Origin: Lysobacter capsici
GTDB lineage: Bacteria; Pseudomonadota; Gammaproteobacteria; Xanthomonadales; Xanthomonadaceae
DNA: 64,000 nt
Assembly: GCF_014779555.2 (NCBI RefSeq)
Contig: NZ_CP094357.1
Location: 3,782,001-3,846,000, forward strand
Direction of reading: 5' to 3'
Under the pieces are notes generated by a model that was given only the letters and a program-made list of their open reading frames with translations, ran no database searches and was not told the origin of the DNA. Below, in pieces: positions 18,148 through 29,650 of this stretch (the first letter of the stretch is position 1; the number at the start of each line of letters is the position of its first letter). Both the position numbers and the translations under genes were made by a program.

Positions 18148-19206
18148 TCAAGGCGCAGATTTCGCAGACGCGGCGCTCGCCGCCGCATTCGACACAGGCG
18201 CATCGTCCACCGCTATCGTCATCTCGATCTCGTAGCTGCCGCCGGCAGTGGACGGATACGTACCCAACGCCATGACGAGCCGATGACCTTCCTGCTCACC
18301 GCGCCAACGTAAGCCGCTCGGCGCCGGTTCGCGCGTCCAGCCGCCCGCTTTGATCACGCCGGCATCGATGAGCTTTGACAGTGCATCCGCCGAGGTGGCA
18401 GTGGTGACTCGGTAGCGGATGCGCCATTGCCGCGCGTCGCCGACCGAGATCAGGCCTTCGAACTTGATGTCTTTGGGCCAGGCGACCACGGTGGAAAACT
18501 GCTTGGGAAAATAGCGATCGGCCATCTTGCTGCGCACGAAGCCGTGCTCGCGCTGCCAGTCGTACTCCAGGTGCAGCGCGGTCGCTCGGGTGAACTGGTC
18601 GCCACGCAGCTTCTCGACCACGTGCAAGGCCGCGTCGATGCCCGACGACAGGCCGGCGGCGGTGATGAACTTGCCGTTGTCGGCCCAGCGCACGTCCGAG
18701 ATCACGTCGATCTTCGGGAACTCGGCGGCCAAGCCTTCGATCGCCGGCCGGAAGGTCGTCGCCTTGAGTCCGTCGAGCAATCCGGTCGCGCCGAGGATGA
18801 AGGCGCCGGTGCAGACCGACAGCACATAGCGCGAAGGCGTGGAACGCGCGCGGATGAAGTCGAGTACGGCGGCGTTTTTCTGCGCAGCATCGACGTCACC
18901 GCCGGGCACCAGCAGCACATCGAAGGCTGGCGCGTCGGCGAAACTCGTGTCCGGCGTGACCGTCAATCCCATCGCGGTCTTGACCGGCTTGCCGTCCGCC
19001 GACACCGTCGTCACCCCGAAGCCGGCGGTGCCGAAGACCTCGTACGGCCCGGCGAAATCGATGATCTGCACGCCGTCGAACAGAACGATGCCGACCCGTA
19101 CCTCGGGTTTGGAATGCGGCGCGTGCGCGGCCCAGGCCGACAGCGGCAACAGCAGGAGCAACAGCGACAGCCACCACGTCGCCACGGTCGTCGATCGAGC
19201 GCGCAT
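18148..19206 (-). CDS. secreted DJ-1/PfpI family protein
   Basis: A 352-residue protein with a hydrophobic N-terminal signal (TWWLSLLLLLLPLSAWA) followed by a complete DJ-1/PfpI domain: VRVGIVLFDGVQIIDFAGPYEVFG, the nucleophile elbow SVCTGAFILG, and LLDGLKATTF. About 110 further residues follow without a recognised domain (RWRIRYRVTTATSADALSKLIDAG). The domain is that of GlxA-type regulators, but here it is exported and lacks the AraC DNA-binding part. It lies directly behind the GlxA-like regulator gene on the same strand (gap about 117 bases). A hydrolase, amidase or chaperone function in the periplasm is possible. The substrate is unknown. Confidence 0.85.
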   Translation of the reverse strand: MRARSTTVATWWLSLLLLLLPLSAWAAHAPHSKPEVRVGIVLFDGVQIIDFAGPYEVFGTAGFGVTTVSADGKPVKTAMGLTVTPDTSFADAPAFDVLLVPGGDVDAAQKNAAVLDFIRARSTPSRYVLSVCTGAFILGATGLLDGLKATTFRPAIEGLAAEFPKIDVISDVRWADNGKFITAAGLSSGIDAALHVVEKLRGDQFTRATALHLEYDWQREHGFVRSKMADRYFPKQFSTVVAWPKDIKFEGLISVGDARQWRIRYRVTTATSADALSKLIDAGVIKAGGWTREPAPSGLRWRGEQEGHRLVMALGTYPSTAGGSYEIEMTIAVDDAPVSNAAASAASAKSAP

Positions 19207-19323
19207 TCAACTCACCTTCGAAATCGTCCGGAAGGCGGTCAGCGTGCGCAAACACGGGATGCAAAGGCGGACATCGAAGCCGCGCTTTCGGACATCGGCG
19301 ATCGGCGGGCCTCAGCGCCCCGC

Positions 19324-20304
19324 TCAGGGCGAACCGAAACGCTCGCGGTAATCGCTGGGGCGGATGCCGAGTTGGCGCACGAACGCGCGCCGCATCGCCT
19401 CATCGGATGCGAACCCGCAATCGGACGCGATCCGCTTGAACTCCTTGCGGGTGCTTTCCAGCAAGGGTTTAGCCGCCTCGACCCGCAGTTGCTCGATGTA
19501 TTTCTGCGGCGTGGTGCCGAACACCGACTGGAACCGCCGGCCGAACTGACGCGGGCTCATATGCACCTGCTGCGCCAGCCGTCCCACGTCCAGGCGCGAG
19601 CGCAGATGCTCGCGCACCCACGCGGCCAGTTGCGCGAACTGATCGGGCAGATCGAGTTCGTCCAGTTGCCGGCTGAACTGGCTCTGCCCGCCCGAGCGCT
19701 TGCTCACCATGACCATGCGCTTGGCGACCTTCAACGCCAGCGGCATGCCGTGATCCGCGGCGACCATCGCCAACGCCAGATCCATGCCGGCGGTGATGCC
19801 GGCCGAGGTCCAGACCGCGCCGTCGTGGGTGTAGATCGCATCGGCCTCCACCTGCACCCGCGGATAGCGCTGGCGCAGTTCGGCCAGATCGCGCCAATGC
19901 GTGGTCGCCTTGCGGCCATCGAGCACCCCGGCCTCGGCCAGCAACAAGGCGCCGCTGCACACCGATGCGATCCGCCGCACCCGCGGCGCGATCTCGCGCA
20001 GCCATCGGACCAGTCCGGTATTCGCGCGCATCCGGTCCAGCGCATCGCCCATGCCGCCGCTGACCAACAGCGTGTCGACGGCTTCGGGCACCTGCGAACA
20101 CAGCATATCCGGCAGCAATTGCATCCCCGACGCCAGCACGATCGGGCCGGCCTGCTCGGCCACCACATGCAGCCGGTACAGCGGCTCGCAGTCCGCATCG
20201 TCCTCCTGCGCCTGCCGGCTGGCGAGCGCGAACACCTCCAGCGGCCCGCTGATGTCCAGCGACTGCGCGTCGGCATACACCAGCATGCAAATGATCTTGG
20301 GCAC
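19324..20304 (-). CDS. GlxA family transcriptional regulator (DJ-1/PfpI + AraC domains)
   Basis: A 326-residue cytoplasmic regulator. The N-terminal DJ-1/PfpI-like domain (1-190) has MLVYADAQSLDISGPLEVF, the elbow SVCSGALLLAEAG and VWTSAGITAGMDLALAMV. The C-terminal AraC domain (about 215-320) has two helix-turn-helix motifs (RLDVGRLAQQVHMSPRQFGR and KRIASDCGFASDEAMRRAFV) and ends with QLGIRPSDYRERF. This architecture is that of GlxA/FtrA regulators. A likely target is the adjacent secreted DJ-1 gene. The ligand cannot be told from sequence. Confidence 0.93.
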   Translation of the reverse strand: MPKIICMLVYADAQSLDISGPLEVFALASRQAQEDDADCEPLYRLHVVAEQAGPIVLASGMQLLPDMLCSQVPEAVDTLLVSGGMGDALDRMRANTGLVRWLREIAPRVRRIASVCSGALLLAEAGVLDGRKATTHWRDLAELRQRYPRVQVEADAIYTHDGAVWTSAGITAGMDLALAMVAADHGMPLALKVAKRMVMVSKRSGGQSQFSRQLDELDLPDQFAQLAAWVREHLRSRLDVGRLAQQVHMSPRQFGRRFQSVFGTTPQKYIEQLRVEAAKPLLESTRKEFKRIASDCGFASDEAMRRAFVRQLGIRPSDYRERFGSP

Positions 20305-20797
20305 GGCGCGGGTCGGCGGGAAAGGCGCTCAGGATGGACCAGAATGCGGGTGGATGGAACGTCCATCGATAGCCTGTGCGATGCGGCTTCGTTCCGGCGC
20401 TCGATGCGGTCGCCGTTCGGTCGGCGATGTTTGCGTTCGCGATCGTCGTTTGTCGTTTACGTACACTGATGCGATGGCCGATATCGCCAATGCAACCGCA
20501 ATGCGAATCGGGATCGACAGCGCGATGTGTCGGCGCATCGAACCTGCTCGAAACGAGCAGGCAGCGGCTTGAAAGTCCCGCGCCCCCAATGGTCACTATT
20601 TCAACGCAACGCCGTCGATCCGCTGCTCGGCTTTGCCGAATCGGGCCAAGGCGCATTGCGCAATCCGTCGTGACGATTGTGCTGGCCCAATCAGTTCCAT
20701 TTTCGCGATCCGCTTCCAGCGCACGCGGGCGTAGGCTGCAATTCATGCGCTCACCGCGTGCGGCGGGCGCTACCCGTACATCTCACAGGAGATCGAC
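20305..20797. other. intergenic region
   Basis: About 490 bases between the GlxA-like regulator and a small plus-strand ORF. Several frames are open but lack ribosome binding sites and have unnatural composition. The promoter for the minus-strand regulator is expected near 20310-20420. No structured RNA was recognised. Confidence 0.35.
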
Positions 20798-20971
20798 ATG
20801 AATCGCGAACAAGCCGAACAAGTCGCAGCGCATCTGGCTGCGGGCATGCTGGCCAGCGGGCAATACGCCATGACCGACGATACCGGCAACGATGCCGAAT
20901 TCGCCGCGTCGTTGTATCAGGCCATCCTTGATAAGTTGCTGGTGTCGCGTGCCGGAAGCGGCGCGGGATGA
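20798..20971 (+). CDS. small protein of unknown function (57 residues)
   Basis: A short gene encoding MNREQAEQVAAHLAAGMLAS and 37 more residues, ending in KLLVSRAGSGAG. An AGGAG box lies seven bases before ATG 20798, stronger than most starts in this window. The composition (acidic, Ala-rich, helical, no Cys) is that of a real cytoplasmic small protein. No family was recognised. A 17-bp tandem repeat tract begins only about 14 bases after the stop codon. Confidence 0.6.
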   Translation: MNREQAEQVAAHLAAGMLASGQYAMTDDTGNDAEFAASLYQAILDKLLVSRAGSGAG

Positions 20972-20984
20972 GGCGATGGCGTGG

Positions 20985-21138
20985 GCGTTGCTTTCGTCTT
21001 GAGTAACGTTTCGTCTTGAGCGACGTTTCGTCTTGAGTAACGTTTCGTCTTGAGCGACGTTTCGCCTTGAGTAACGTTTCGTCTTGAGTGATGTTTCGCC
21101 GTGGATGATGTTTCGCCGTGGATGATGTTTCGCGGTCG
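20985..21138. repeat. 17-bp tandem repeat, about nine units
   Basis: Nine consecutive units of about 17 bases with core CGTTTCGTCTTGA. Units alternate between those starting GTAAC and GCGAC, giving a 34-base higher-order period over the first five or six. The last three change to GATGTTTCGCCGTGG. The final unit runs into a palindromic dispersed repeat copy at 21131. There are no unique spacers, so it is not a CRISPR array. Confidence 0.9.
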
Positions 21139-21158
21139 CGGCTTGCGCCGCTCCTACA
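21131..21158 (-). repeat. 28-bp dispersed palindromic (REP-type) element
   Basis: One copy, inverted orientation, of the element read on the other strand as TGTAGGAGCGGCGCAAGC followed by CGCGACCGCG. Ten further copies lie in this window, mostly in inverted pairs. The interior GCGGC/GCCGC halves can form a hairpin. Confidence 0.85.
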
Positions 21159-21400
21159 GGGGCTGTTGTGGCGTTGTTGCTGGCCATGACGTGAGGCGTG
21201 ATCTCGTAACCGGTTTGATCGAAGGAAATCTCGACACGGCCTCGCTCCTCCATAAAGCAAAACGCTCCACGGGCTTAACCGGGAGCGTTCGCTGGGCAGT
21301 CCGTTTTTTACAACCAGTTTCGTGGTCGGCGGTGGTGAAACCACATCGTCGCGTCGCCGCGCGTTCGATCCGCATGACCACTGCGCCGCTTGAACCCGCC

Positions 21401-21474
21401 GACCGGCACCGCGCGGTGCGGTGCCGGTCGAATGACTTGCTTATCCCGACAAGCCGGTCGTTGATCCGACCGGC
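21401..21474 (-). terminator. two hairpins downstream of the autotransporter gene
   Basis: A 12-bp perfect stem (21401-21412 with 21418-21429) and an 8-bp stem (21453-21460 with 21467-21474) lie 28 to 100 bases behind the stop of the large minus-strand autotransporter gene. Neither has a long T-run, so termination is plausible but unproven. A further stem AACGCTCC/GGAGCGTT is seen at 21261-21268 and 21282-21289. Confidence 0.5.
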
Positions 21475-21501
21475 TCGTCGCTCGCTCAACCGCAGGCTCG
21501 T

Positions 21502-24500
21502 TCAACGGCCGGTCTGCGGCTCCTTCGTCGATGCGGTCGCGTCCATCTGCTCGGCCACTTCCTGCGCGGTCGGCGCGGTCAGCGACGAGGGCTGGATGCT
21601 CGGCGAGAACGACAGCAGCAGGCCGAAGCTGGTGCTCGGGTCCTGGCCGTCGCCGTGCTGGCGACGCATCAGCAACGACAGTTTCCAGCCGGCGCGGAAG
21701 TCCATGTCCATGCCCGCGCCATAGGTCAGCGCGTTGTCGCCGTAGCTGCGCAGCGACAGGCTGTAGTCATTGGCGACCGGCATGACCACGTAGTTCAAGG
21801 CCACGTCGCTGCGGTTGTCGAGCGATTCGCGGTATTCGACCATCCAGTACGGACGGAAGATGCTGCCGCGGGTGGTCACGATCGGGAAGCTGCCCTCCAG
21901 GCCCAGCGAGGCGCCGTTGTTCTCGACCGTCTGCGAGCCGTAGTTCAGGTCGTAGATGCCCAGGCCGTGTTCGCGATAACCGTCGAGCTTGGTGCGGCTG
22001 GTGTCGAAGCGGCCGTAACCGGTCAGGGTCATGCCGTCGCCGTGATGCTCGTAACCGGCGGTCAAGGAACCGAAGACTTGGTCGCCGTCGCGCTCGGCCG
22101 TGGCGGTGGCCAAGGCGGTCGCGCTGTAGCGGCGGATGTCGAAGTCCAGACGGCCCCAACCGATGATGCCGTCGACGAACCAATGCTCGCTCGGGCGCCA
22201 CAGGCCGTACAGCGACAGGGCGCGCTGCTTGGCGTCGAGCTTGGAACGTCCGTCGTCCAGGTCGGTGTCGTTCCAGCCGAAGCCGCCGGCCACACCGAGC
22301 AGGAAGCGCTCGCCCATGCGCCAGTCGGCGCCGACGGTGATGCCGTCGCTCTGGAAATCGAACCCGTCGCTGCGGCTGTTGGGTTCGCGCTGGCCGTTGG
22401 TGATGCTGCCCGCGGTCCACAAGCCCCAGCCTTCCGGCAGGCGCACGTTGTCGACCGAGGCGACCTGGCCGGCGGTCAGCGACATCGCGCCGCCCGAACG
22501 GTTGCTCAGGTTGAGGCTGAGGCCGTCACTCGAGTTGTTGGCACCGGCGAAACGCTGCTGACGCAGACGGTCGTGGATGTTGGACTGCTGCGCCGAAGCG
22601 AAGCGCACGCTGGCGTCGACCTGGGCCTGCAAGCCGCCGACGACGCTCGGGTCGCGGGTCGGATCGGGGCGGTCGGCGACGGTCAGGGTCGCGCTGATCG
22701 TGGTCTGCAGGTAGCTGCCGGCCGCGGCCTGGGTCGCGACCAAGGTCGCCACGCCCGCGCCGACGATGGTCACCGTGCGCCCGCTCACCGTCGCCACCGC
22801 GGTGTTGCCGCTGGAGAAGGTGAAGGCGCCGCTGCTGTTGCTGGTCGGGTTCGGCAGATCGAACGACGGCTCGCCGATGGTCTTGGCGACATCGCCGATC
22901 CACGCCAGGGTCGGCGTGCCGCCGCCGATCAACACCTGCAACGCGACTTGCGGCGCGGCGCTGTAGTTGCCGTTGCCGGCCTGGTCGGCGGTCAACGAAC
23001 ACGTGCCCGAGGCGAGCATGGTCACGGTGCTGCCGCTGACGGTGCACACCGCCGGCGTGGTGCTGGCGAACACCACCGGGTTGCCCGAGGCGCCACCGCT
23101 CGCGCTCACGGCGAAGGTGCCGCCCACGCTGTACACCGGCGCCGACGGATTCGCGCTGAAGTTGCTGATGGCCTGCGCGGCCGCGCCGATGGTCACGTCC
23201 AGCGTCACTTGCGGCGCGGCGCTGTAGTTGGCGTCGGCGGCTTGATCGGCGGTGAGCGAACAGGTGCCTGCGGTCAGCATCGTCACGGTGCTGCCGCTGA
23301 CGGTGCACACCGAGGCGGTGGTGCTGGCGAACACGACCGGGCTGGTCGACGCGCCCGGCGTGGCCGAGACGGCGAAGGTGCCGCCCGGCGCGTACACCGG
23401 CGAGGCCGGATTGGCGGCGAAGTCGGTGATGGCCTGGCTGGCCACGGTGATCGCTACGTCGAGCAGGACCTGCGGCGCCGCGGCGTAGTTGGGATCGGCG
23501 GCCTGATCGGCGGTCAGCGAGCAGGTGCCCGCGGCGAGCGTCGTCACCGTGCTACCGGCGACGCTACACACCGCCGGCGTGGTGGTGGCGAACACGACCG
23601 GGCTGGTCGACGCGCCCGGCGTGGCCGAGATCGCGAACGTACCGCCCGGCGCGTACACCGGCGAGGCCGGATTGGCGGCGAAGTTATTGATCGCCTGGGT
23701 GCCCACGCCGATCGCAACGGCCAGGCCAACCTGCGGCGCGGCGTTGTAGTTGGCGTTGCCGGCCTGATTGGCGGTCAGCGAGCAGGTGCCCGCGGCCACG
23801 ATCGTCGCGGTGCCGCCGGCGACCGTACACACCGCCGGCGTGGTGCTGGCGAACACGACCGGATTGCCCGACGCGCCGCCCGTGGCCGACAGGGCGAAGG
23901 TGCCGCCCGGCGTGTACACCGGCGCGGCCGGGTTGGCGGCGAAGCCGGTGATGGCTTGGTTCGCCAGGCCGATGGTCACCGCGAGGTTGGCCTGCGGCGC
24001 GGCGCTGTAGTTGGCGTTGCCGGCCTGGTTGGCGGTCAGCGCGCAATTGCCCGCGGACACCATCGTCACCGTGCTGCCGGCAACGGTACACACCGCCGCC
24101 GTGGTGCTGGCGAACACGACCGGATTGCCCGACGCGCCGCCGGTGGCCGACACGGAGAAGGTGCCGCCCGGCGTATACACCGGCGAGGCCGGGTTGGACG
24201 CGAACGCGGTGATCGCCTGGCTGGCCGCGGCGATCGTCACCGCCAGGTTGGCCTGCGGCGCGGCGCTGTAGTTGGCGTTGCCGGCCTGGTTGGCGGTCAG
24301 CGCGCAATTGCCCGCGGCGACCATCGTCACCGTGCTGCCGGCGACCGTACACACCGCCGGCGTGGTGCTGGCGAACACGACTGGGTTGCCCGATCCGCCG
24401 CCGGTGGCCGAGACGGTGAACGTGCCGCCCGGCGCGTACACCGGCGACACCGGGTTGGAGGCGAAGGCAGTGATGGCCTGCGCGCTCTGGGCGATCGCCA

Positions 24501-25986
24501 CGGTGTAGGCGCGCGTGCCGCTGAAGTTGTTGCTTGAGGTGGCGCGTACGGTGAAGTTGAACGAACCCGCCGCGGTCGGCGTACCCGACAGCACGCCGCC
24601 GCTGGACAAGGTCAGCCCGGGCGGCAACGCGCCGGCGGTGATCGCGAAGGTGTACGGCGCGGTCCCGCCGTTGGCGCTGGTGGCGGTGAGCGTCTGCGAA
24701 TACGCCGTGCCGAATGCGCCGTTGGGCAAGGTGGCCGGATTGACCGTCACCGCGACCGTGACGCAACTGAGCGCGACATTGGTGACGTCGGCGTTGATCG
24801 CCAGGCCGCTGGCCGGATTGACCGTGCATTGCTGGCCCGCGGGCGCGCTGAGCACGCTGACGGTCCAGTTGGCGCCCTGCGGCAGGCGCGTTGGGAATAC
24901 GAAGGTCGTCGCGGCCTGCGCCACCACGACTTGCTGCGAACTGACCGGGTTGGTGCCGGCGAGCTGCAGGGTGACCGGCCCGGTCTGGCCGGTCGCGGTG
25001 CCGCCGACCGCGAACTGGGTCGGCGCGAAACAGATCAGCGCCGCGCCGTTGCCGGCCTGCACGCCGTTGTTGATGGTGACCGCGGTCAGACCGGTCGCGC
25101 CCGAGCTGCCGCCCGCGCCGCCGCCGCCGCCGCCGTTCCAGTTCTGCTGACAGCTGACGGTGCCCACGCCGGCACCGCCGCCGCCCGCGCCGACCGTCGC
25201 GCCGCCACCACCGCCGCCGCCGTAACCGGCATTGACGAAGGAGCCGGAGAAGTTGAAGGCGTCGCCGCCATCGCCGTTGGCTGCGTTGCCCGCGGTGGCC
25301 GGAAAGCTGCCGCAGCCGCCGCCGGGCGCGCCACCGGTGCCGACCGCGCCGCCGCCGCCGCCGAACGGACCGGCGCCGCCGGGCACGGTCGCGCCCGCGC
25401 CGCCGGTACCGCCGCCGCCGACACCGCCGGCGCCGCCGGCGATCACGCTGGTCGTGCTCCAGCCGGCGTTGCCGCCACCACCGCCGCCACCGGCGATGCC
25501 GACCCGGTTGCCGATGCCGTTGCCGCCCACGCGCAAATCGGTGGCGCCGCCGCCGATGCCGTCGACGCCCTCGCCGACGCCGCCGGGATTGACCGCCTGC
25601 GAACCCTGGCCGCCGACCCAGATCGACAGCGTCGCGCCCGGCGTGACCGCCAGAGTGCCGCGAACGCGTCCGCCCAGCCCGCCCGCGCCGCCCGGAGAAT
25701 TCGGGCTGCCGCCGATGGTGCCGGCGCCGCTGCGACCGGCGCCGCCCTGCGCGCCGCTGAGGTACACGGTCAGCGAATGCACGCCGGCCGGGACCGTGGT
25801 GGTCTGCTCGCCGCCGGTGAACCCGAAGGCCGCCGGGACTTCACCGACCCCGCAGCTCTGGGCCTGCGCCGCGCCGGCCAGGCCGAGGCCCGGCAGCAGC
25901 AACACCCAGCCCAGTCGCGCCGCCGGACTCGCACTTACGCGCAGCGCCGCACGGGCGCGCAGCGCCCAATTCTTCAAACCGATCAT
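21502..25986 (-). CDS. large autotransporter with Gly-rich head and six Ig-like repeats
   Basis: A 1494-residue surface protein. ATG 25986 follows a GGGGA box. A signal peptide (ending [10 protein letters not shown]) leads to a Gly-rich domain (to about residue 320) and a putative Ig domain of the He_PIG kind ([21 protein letters not shown]). Then come six repeats of about 85 residues, each starting QAIxxFxxNPxxPVY and containing [14 protein letters not shown] and CxLTAxQA. A beta-sandwich spacer ([17 protein letters not shown]) follows, then a passenger/barrel junction and an autotransporter beta-barrel of about 270 residues ([13 protein letters not shown] to [10 protein letters not shown]). 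About 30 residues extend beyond the last predicted strand, which is unusual because barrels normally end at the final aromatic residue. Each repeat has one Cys pair, likely disulfide-bonded. The predicted role is adhesin or surface fibre. Confidence 0.92.
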   Translation of the reverse strand: MIGLKNWALRARAALRVSASPAARLGWVLLLPGLGLAGAAQAQSCGVGEVPAAFGFTGGEQTTTVPAGVHSLTVYLSGAQGGAGRSGAGTIGGSPNSPGGAGGLGGRVRGTLAVTPGATLSIWVGGQGSQAVNPGGVGEGVDGIGGGATDLRVGGNGIGNRVGIAGGGGGGGNAGWSTTSVIAGGAGGVGGGGTGGAGATVPGGAGPFGGGGGAVGTGGAPGGGCGSFPATAGNAANGDGGDAFNFSGSFVNAGYGGGGGGGATVGAGGGGAGVGTVSCQQNWNGGGGGGAGGSSGATGLTAVTINNGVQAGNGAALICFAPTQFAVGGTATGQTGPVTLQLAGTNPVSSQQVVVAQAATTFVFPTRLPQGANWTVSVLSAPAGQQCTVNPASGLAINADVTNVALSCVTVAVTVNPATLPNGAFGTAYSQTLTATSANGGTAPYTFAITAGALPPGLTLSSGGVLSGTPTAAGSFNFTVRATSSNNFSGTRAYTVAIAQSAQAITAFASNPVSPVYAPGGTFTVSATGGGSGNPVVFASTTPAVCTVAGSTVTMVAAGNCALTANQAGNANYSAAPQANLAVTIAAASQAITAFASNPASPVYTPGGTFSVSATGGASGNPVVFASTTAAVCTVAGSTVTMVSAGNCALTANQAGNANYSAAPQANLAVTIGLANQAITGFAANPAAPVYTPGGTFALSATGGASGNPVVFASTTPAVCTVAGGTATIVAAGTCSLTANQAGNANYNAAPQVGLAVAIGVGTQAINNFAANPASPVYAPGGTFAISATPGASTSPVVFATTTPAVCSVAGSTVTTLAAGTCSLTADQAADPNYAAAPQVLLDVAITVASQAITDFAANPASPVYAPGGTFAVSATPGASTSPVVFASTTASVCTVSGSTVTMLTAGTCSLTADQAADANYSAAPQVTLDVTIGAAAQAISNFSANPSAPVYSVGGTFAVSASGGASGNPVVFASTTPAVCTVSGSTVTMLASGTCSLTADQAGNGNYSAAPQVALQVLIGGGTPTLAWIGDVAKTIGEPSFDLPNPTSNSSGAFTFSSGNTAVATVSGRTVTIVGAGVATLVATQAAAGSYLQTTISATLTVADRPDPTRDPSVVGGLQAQVDASVRFASAQQSNIHDRLRQQRFAGANNSSDGLSLNLSNRSGGAMSLTAGQVASVDNVRLPEGWGLWTAGSITNGQREPNSRSDGFDFQSDGITVGADWRMGERFLLGVAGGFGWNDTDLDDGRSKLDAKQRALSLYGLWRPSEHWFVDGIIGWGRLDFDIRRYSATALATATAERDGDQVFGSLTAGYEHHGDGMTLTGYGRFDTSRTKLDGYREHGLGIYDLNYGSQTVENNGASLGLEGSFPIVTTRGSIFRPYWMVEYRESLDNRSDVALNYVVMPVANDYSLSLRSYGDNALTYGAGMDMDFRAGWKLSLLMRRQHGDGQDPSTSFGLLLSFSPSIQPSSLTAPTAQEVAEQMDATASTKEPQTGR

Positions 25987-26673
25987 GTTTTCCCCTAGAT
26001 CGACCGCTTCCCCGCGGCCGAAAAAAACCGATGCCTCTGACTGCGCCGCGAACGGCGCGCCTCGAACATGCGACCCCAATCACACATTAAATACGTACCC
26101 AATCCACAGCAATCCCGTCCGTCGGGTGGTCGCCATGGCTGCCGTTACCGTCCTGAAACATCCAGGGTTACTGGCATGTAACGTAAGCAGGCGGCCAAAA
26201 CGGCCGTCACAAATGCAATTAATGCGTAATTTATGTGCATGGGTGGTACGCCTTGATGGCGCGGTTGGATGCACGCGGCACGTCGGGGACAGCACGCCGG
26301 GGCCCTCGGGCGAGGGCCGCCATGGGGTGTGGAGACATGCAAACTGCGGCGCGCCGAACCGGCGGCGCAGCCACGAGGCCCTTTGCGGGCGGGCTTCAGG
26401 CCCCGCGTTTTCGATCCGAGGCGGCGTGGTTGGCCCGCGACCTGGGCCCAGAGCGTCGGGGCCGACGTCCATAAAGACTTTGCAGCTGTCGTGAACTCGC
26501 CGGTCGCCCTCGCTGATCGCCCCAGCCTGTCGTCGGCATGGCGCAGTCGCGCCCCACACGGGCGACGGCCGCTCGCGGGCGGTGGCTCGAACCGGGCTGG
26601 CGGCCCGCTCTCACCCGCGAGCAGCGGACCGCTTCGATCAGTGTGCGTTCTACCGGGATCAGCCCCGGTCGGA
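25987..26673. other. intergenic region with diverged repeat half-element
   Basis: About 690 bases with no supported gene. The promoter of the autotransporter should lie at about 26000-26200, where the DNA is AT-richer. At 26373-26412 there is a sequence (CTTTGCGGGCGGGCTTCAGG core) matching one arm of the long inverted repeat at 55577-55702, apparently a solitary, diverged half. Open frames here look non-coding. Confidence 0.45.
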
Positions 26674-27171
26674 TCAGTACGCGCCGGCCGGCCGGGGCCG
26701 CGGTTCGAACATCGGCACGACGACGCCCTTGGCCTCGCTGCCATCGGCCTTCCACACCAAGGTTTCGGCCGGGAACTCTTCCTTGCGGGTCATCGCATCG
26801 ACCTTGCCCGCGATCAGCTTGACCGCGCTCTTGCTGTCGGGATTCCAGGCGAATACGCCGGCCGCGCCGTACCACACCGCCGGCGTCGCGGCATCGAGGC
26901 GACGGTCGGGACACATCGTGTAACTGCGCTGCGCCAACACCCGCAACGCGCCGACCGGAACCGCGCGGACGCCGGGCGTGGTGCGTTCCTTGGAATGGCC
27001 GGGACAGATGCGCGCGGCTTCGGCGATGGCCGATTCGTACACCTGCGCATCGCTTTGCGCATACGCGGCGTTGGCGGCGAACGCGAGCGCGACGACAGCC
27101 GCGGTCTTGAACAGCAAGGGGGATGAAGCCCGGGGGGAAGAGGACGTACGTCCGGATCGATCGAATGACAT
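26674..27171 (-). CDS. secreted protein of unknown function
   Basis: A 165-residue protein. The N-terminal region has charged residues then a hydrophobic stretch (LLFKTAAVVALAFAANAAYA) with cleavage likely before QSDAQVY. The mature part has two cysteines (ARICPGHS and YTMCPDRR), a VWYGAAGVFAWNPDSKSAVKLI segment and a proline-rich end. No family was recognised. The N-terminal 20 residues before the hydrophobic core are longer than usual for a signal peptide, so the real start could be a later codon. It is monocistronic on the minus strand, divergent from tRNA-Arg. Confidence 0.65.
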   Translation of the reverse strand: MSFDRSGRTSSSPRASSPLLFKTAAVVALAFAANAAYAQSDAQVYESAIAEAARICPGHSKERTTPGVRAVPVGALRVLAQRSYTMCPDRRLDAATPAVWYGAAGVFAWNPDSKSAVKLIAGKVDAMTRKEEFPAETLVWKADGSEAKGVVVPMFEPRPRPAGAY

Positions 27172-27516
27172 GCACTGCTCCTTGAGTTACTTCAGGGTCC
27201 CGACGGACCGGCGGATCGAATCCCTGGCTGCCGCGCCGCGCCGCGCATCGGCGCGGCGGACGACGCGGCAGACCGATCGCGTCGGGCCGAGCATAACCAG
27301 CCCGGATCAGGCGCTTGTGAGCGAAGCGTTACGCCCGCGCGGCGGTGAAATCAGCGTTTATGCGCCCTCGCCGCGCGCCGCGGCATGGCGGCGCGCGGGC
27401 CCGGCCGAGTACAATCCGGGCCGGTCGCGCCGATCGTGCCCGCACGGCGGCGCATCGCCGCGCGGGCTCCGGGATGGTCGATCCGGATCGTGCAACCGCT
27501 TGAATTACAAACCTTC
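27172..27516. other. intergenic region upstream of tRNA-Arg
   Basis: About 345 bases. A TACAAT hexamer at about 27411 could be the -10 box of the tRNA-Arg transcript, but no good -35 box is seen at the right distance. No gene was recognised. Confidence 0.35.
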
Positions 27517-27593
27517 GGCCCCGTAGCTCAGCTGGATAGAGCATCCCCCTCCTAAGGGGAAGGTCACACGTTCGAATCGTGTCGGGGTCGCCA
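27517..27593 (+). tRNA. tRNA-Arg (anticodon CCT)
   Basis: A 77-base tRNA. Acceptor GGCCCCG pairs with CGGGGTC (one G-U), discriminator G and encoded CCA. The D arm is GCTCAGCTGGATAGAGC, the anticodon arm CCCCTCCTAAGGGG with anticodon CCT, and the T arm CACACGTTCGAATCGTGTC-like with the TTCGAAT loop. It reads the rare AGG codon. An ALDH gene follows 107 bases downstream on the same strand, without signs of an integrated element. Confidence 0.97.
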
Positions 27594-27700
27594 CCTCCAC
27601 GGCCGCGCGCCCTGTCGCGCGCCGTCTGCGTCCACCGGACGCATGCCAATCCACCGCTATATGCCGCGCCACCGGCGTGCAATCACATGGAGCTTTCGGT

Positions 27701-29233
<1,533 letters not shown>

Positions 29234-29248
29234 GCCGACACGCCAAGC

Positions 29249-29548
29249 ATGGCGTTTTTCGATCCGCCGCACGATCCATTGCCGCCGGGGTTTCCCCTGG
29301 CGGCAGTGGATGCGTCGGGCCGGCCTATCGTCGAAGGCAGCCGGGTCCGCATCCCGGTCATGCCGCACTGGCTGATCCACGATCTGCCCGCCGAGGACGT
29401 CGCGCGTCTGCGCGCCGTCGAAGGCCAGGTGCTGCCGGTGCTGGAAATCGATGGCTACGGCTATCTTTGGTTCGGCGAACACGGTCCTTGGTTCAGCCTG
29501 ATGCCAACCGAAGTAGTTCTCGAAAGCGAAGCCCCCCAAAGCCGATAA
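29249..29548 (+). CDS. small conserved protein of unknown function
   Basis: A 99-residue protein, 15 bases behind the ALDH7 gene and probably cotranscribed. It is Pro-rich at the start (FFDPPHDPLPPGFPL), then has a compact beta-like part (RPIVEGSRVRIPVMPHWLIHDLP, LPVLEIDGYGYLWFGEHGPWFSL). The VEGSRVRIPVMPHWLIHDLP stretch resembles small SH3-like barrels. No named family was recognised. No good ribosome binding site precedes ATG 29249, which suits translational coupling. Confidence 0.65.
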   Translation: MAFFDPPHDPLPPGFPLAAVDASGRPIVEGSRVRIPVMPHWLIHDLPAEDVARLRAVEGQVLPVLEIDGYGYLWFGEHGPWFSLMPTEVVLESEAPQSR

Positions 29549-29650
29549 ACCACGGGCTTTGATTGAACGTGGCTCCCACGGCCAGCGCTACGCGCACCGC
29601 CGCACAGTCGACGGATTTCGACACGGCCACCCAGGCCTTGGTGAAGGATC

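Noticed and set aside
20985-21138. Possible CRISPR array
   Set aside because: Units are contiguous 17-mers without unique spacers and no cas genes are present.
21655-24537. 960-codon plus-strand frame
   Set aside because: Antisense to the repeats of the autotransporter gene; repetitive His/Arg/Gly-rich sequence with no start signal.
26080-26673. Open frames upstream of the autotransporter
   Set aside because: Overlapping frames on both strands without ribosome binding sites; residue composition is atypical.
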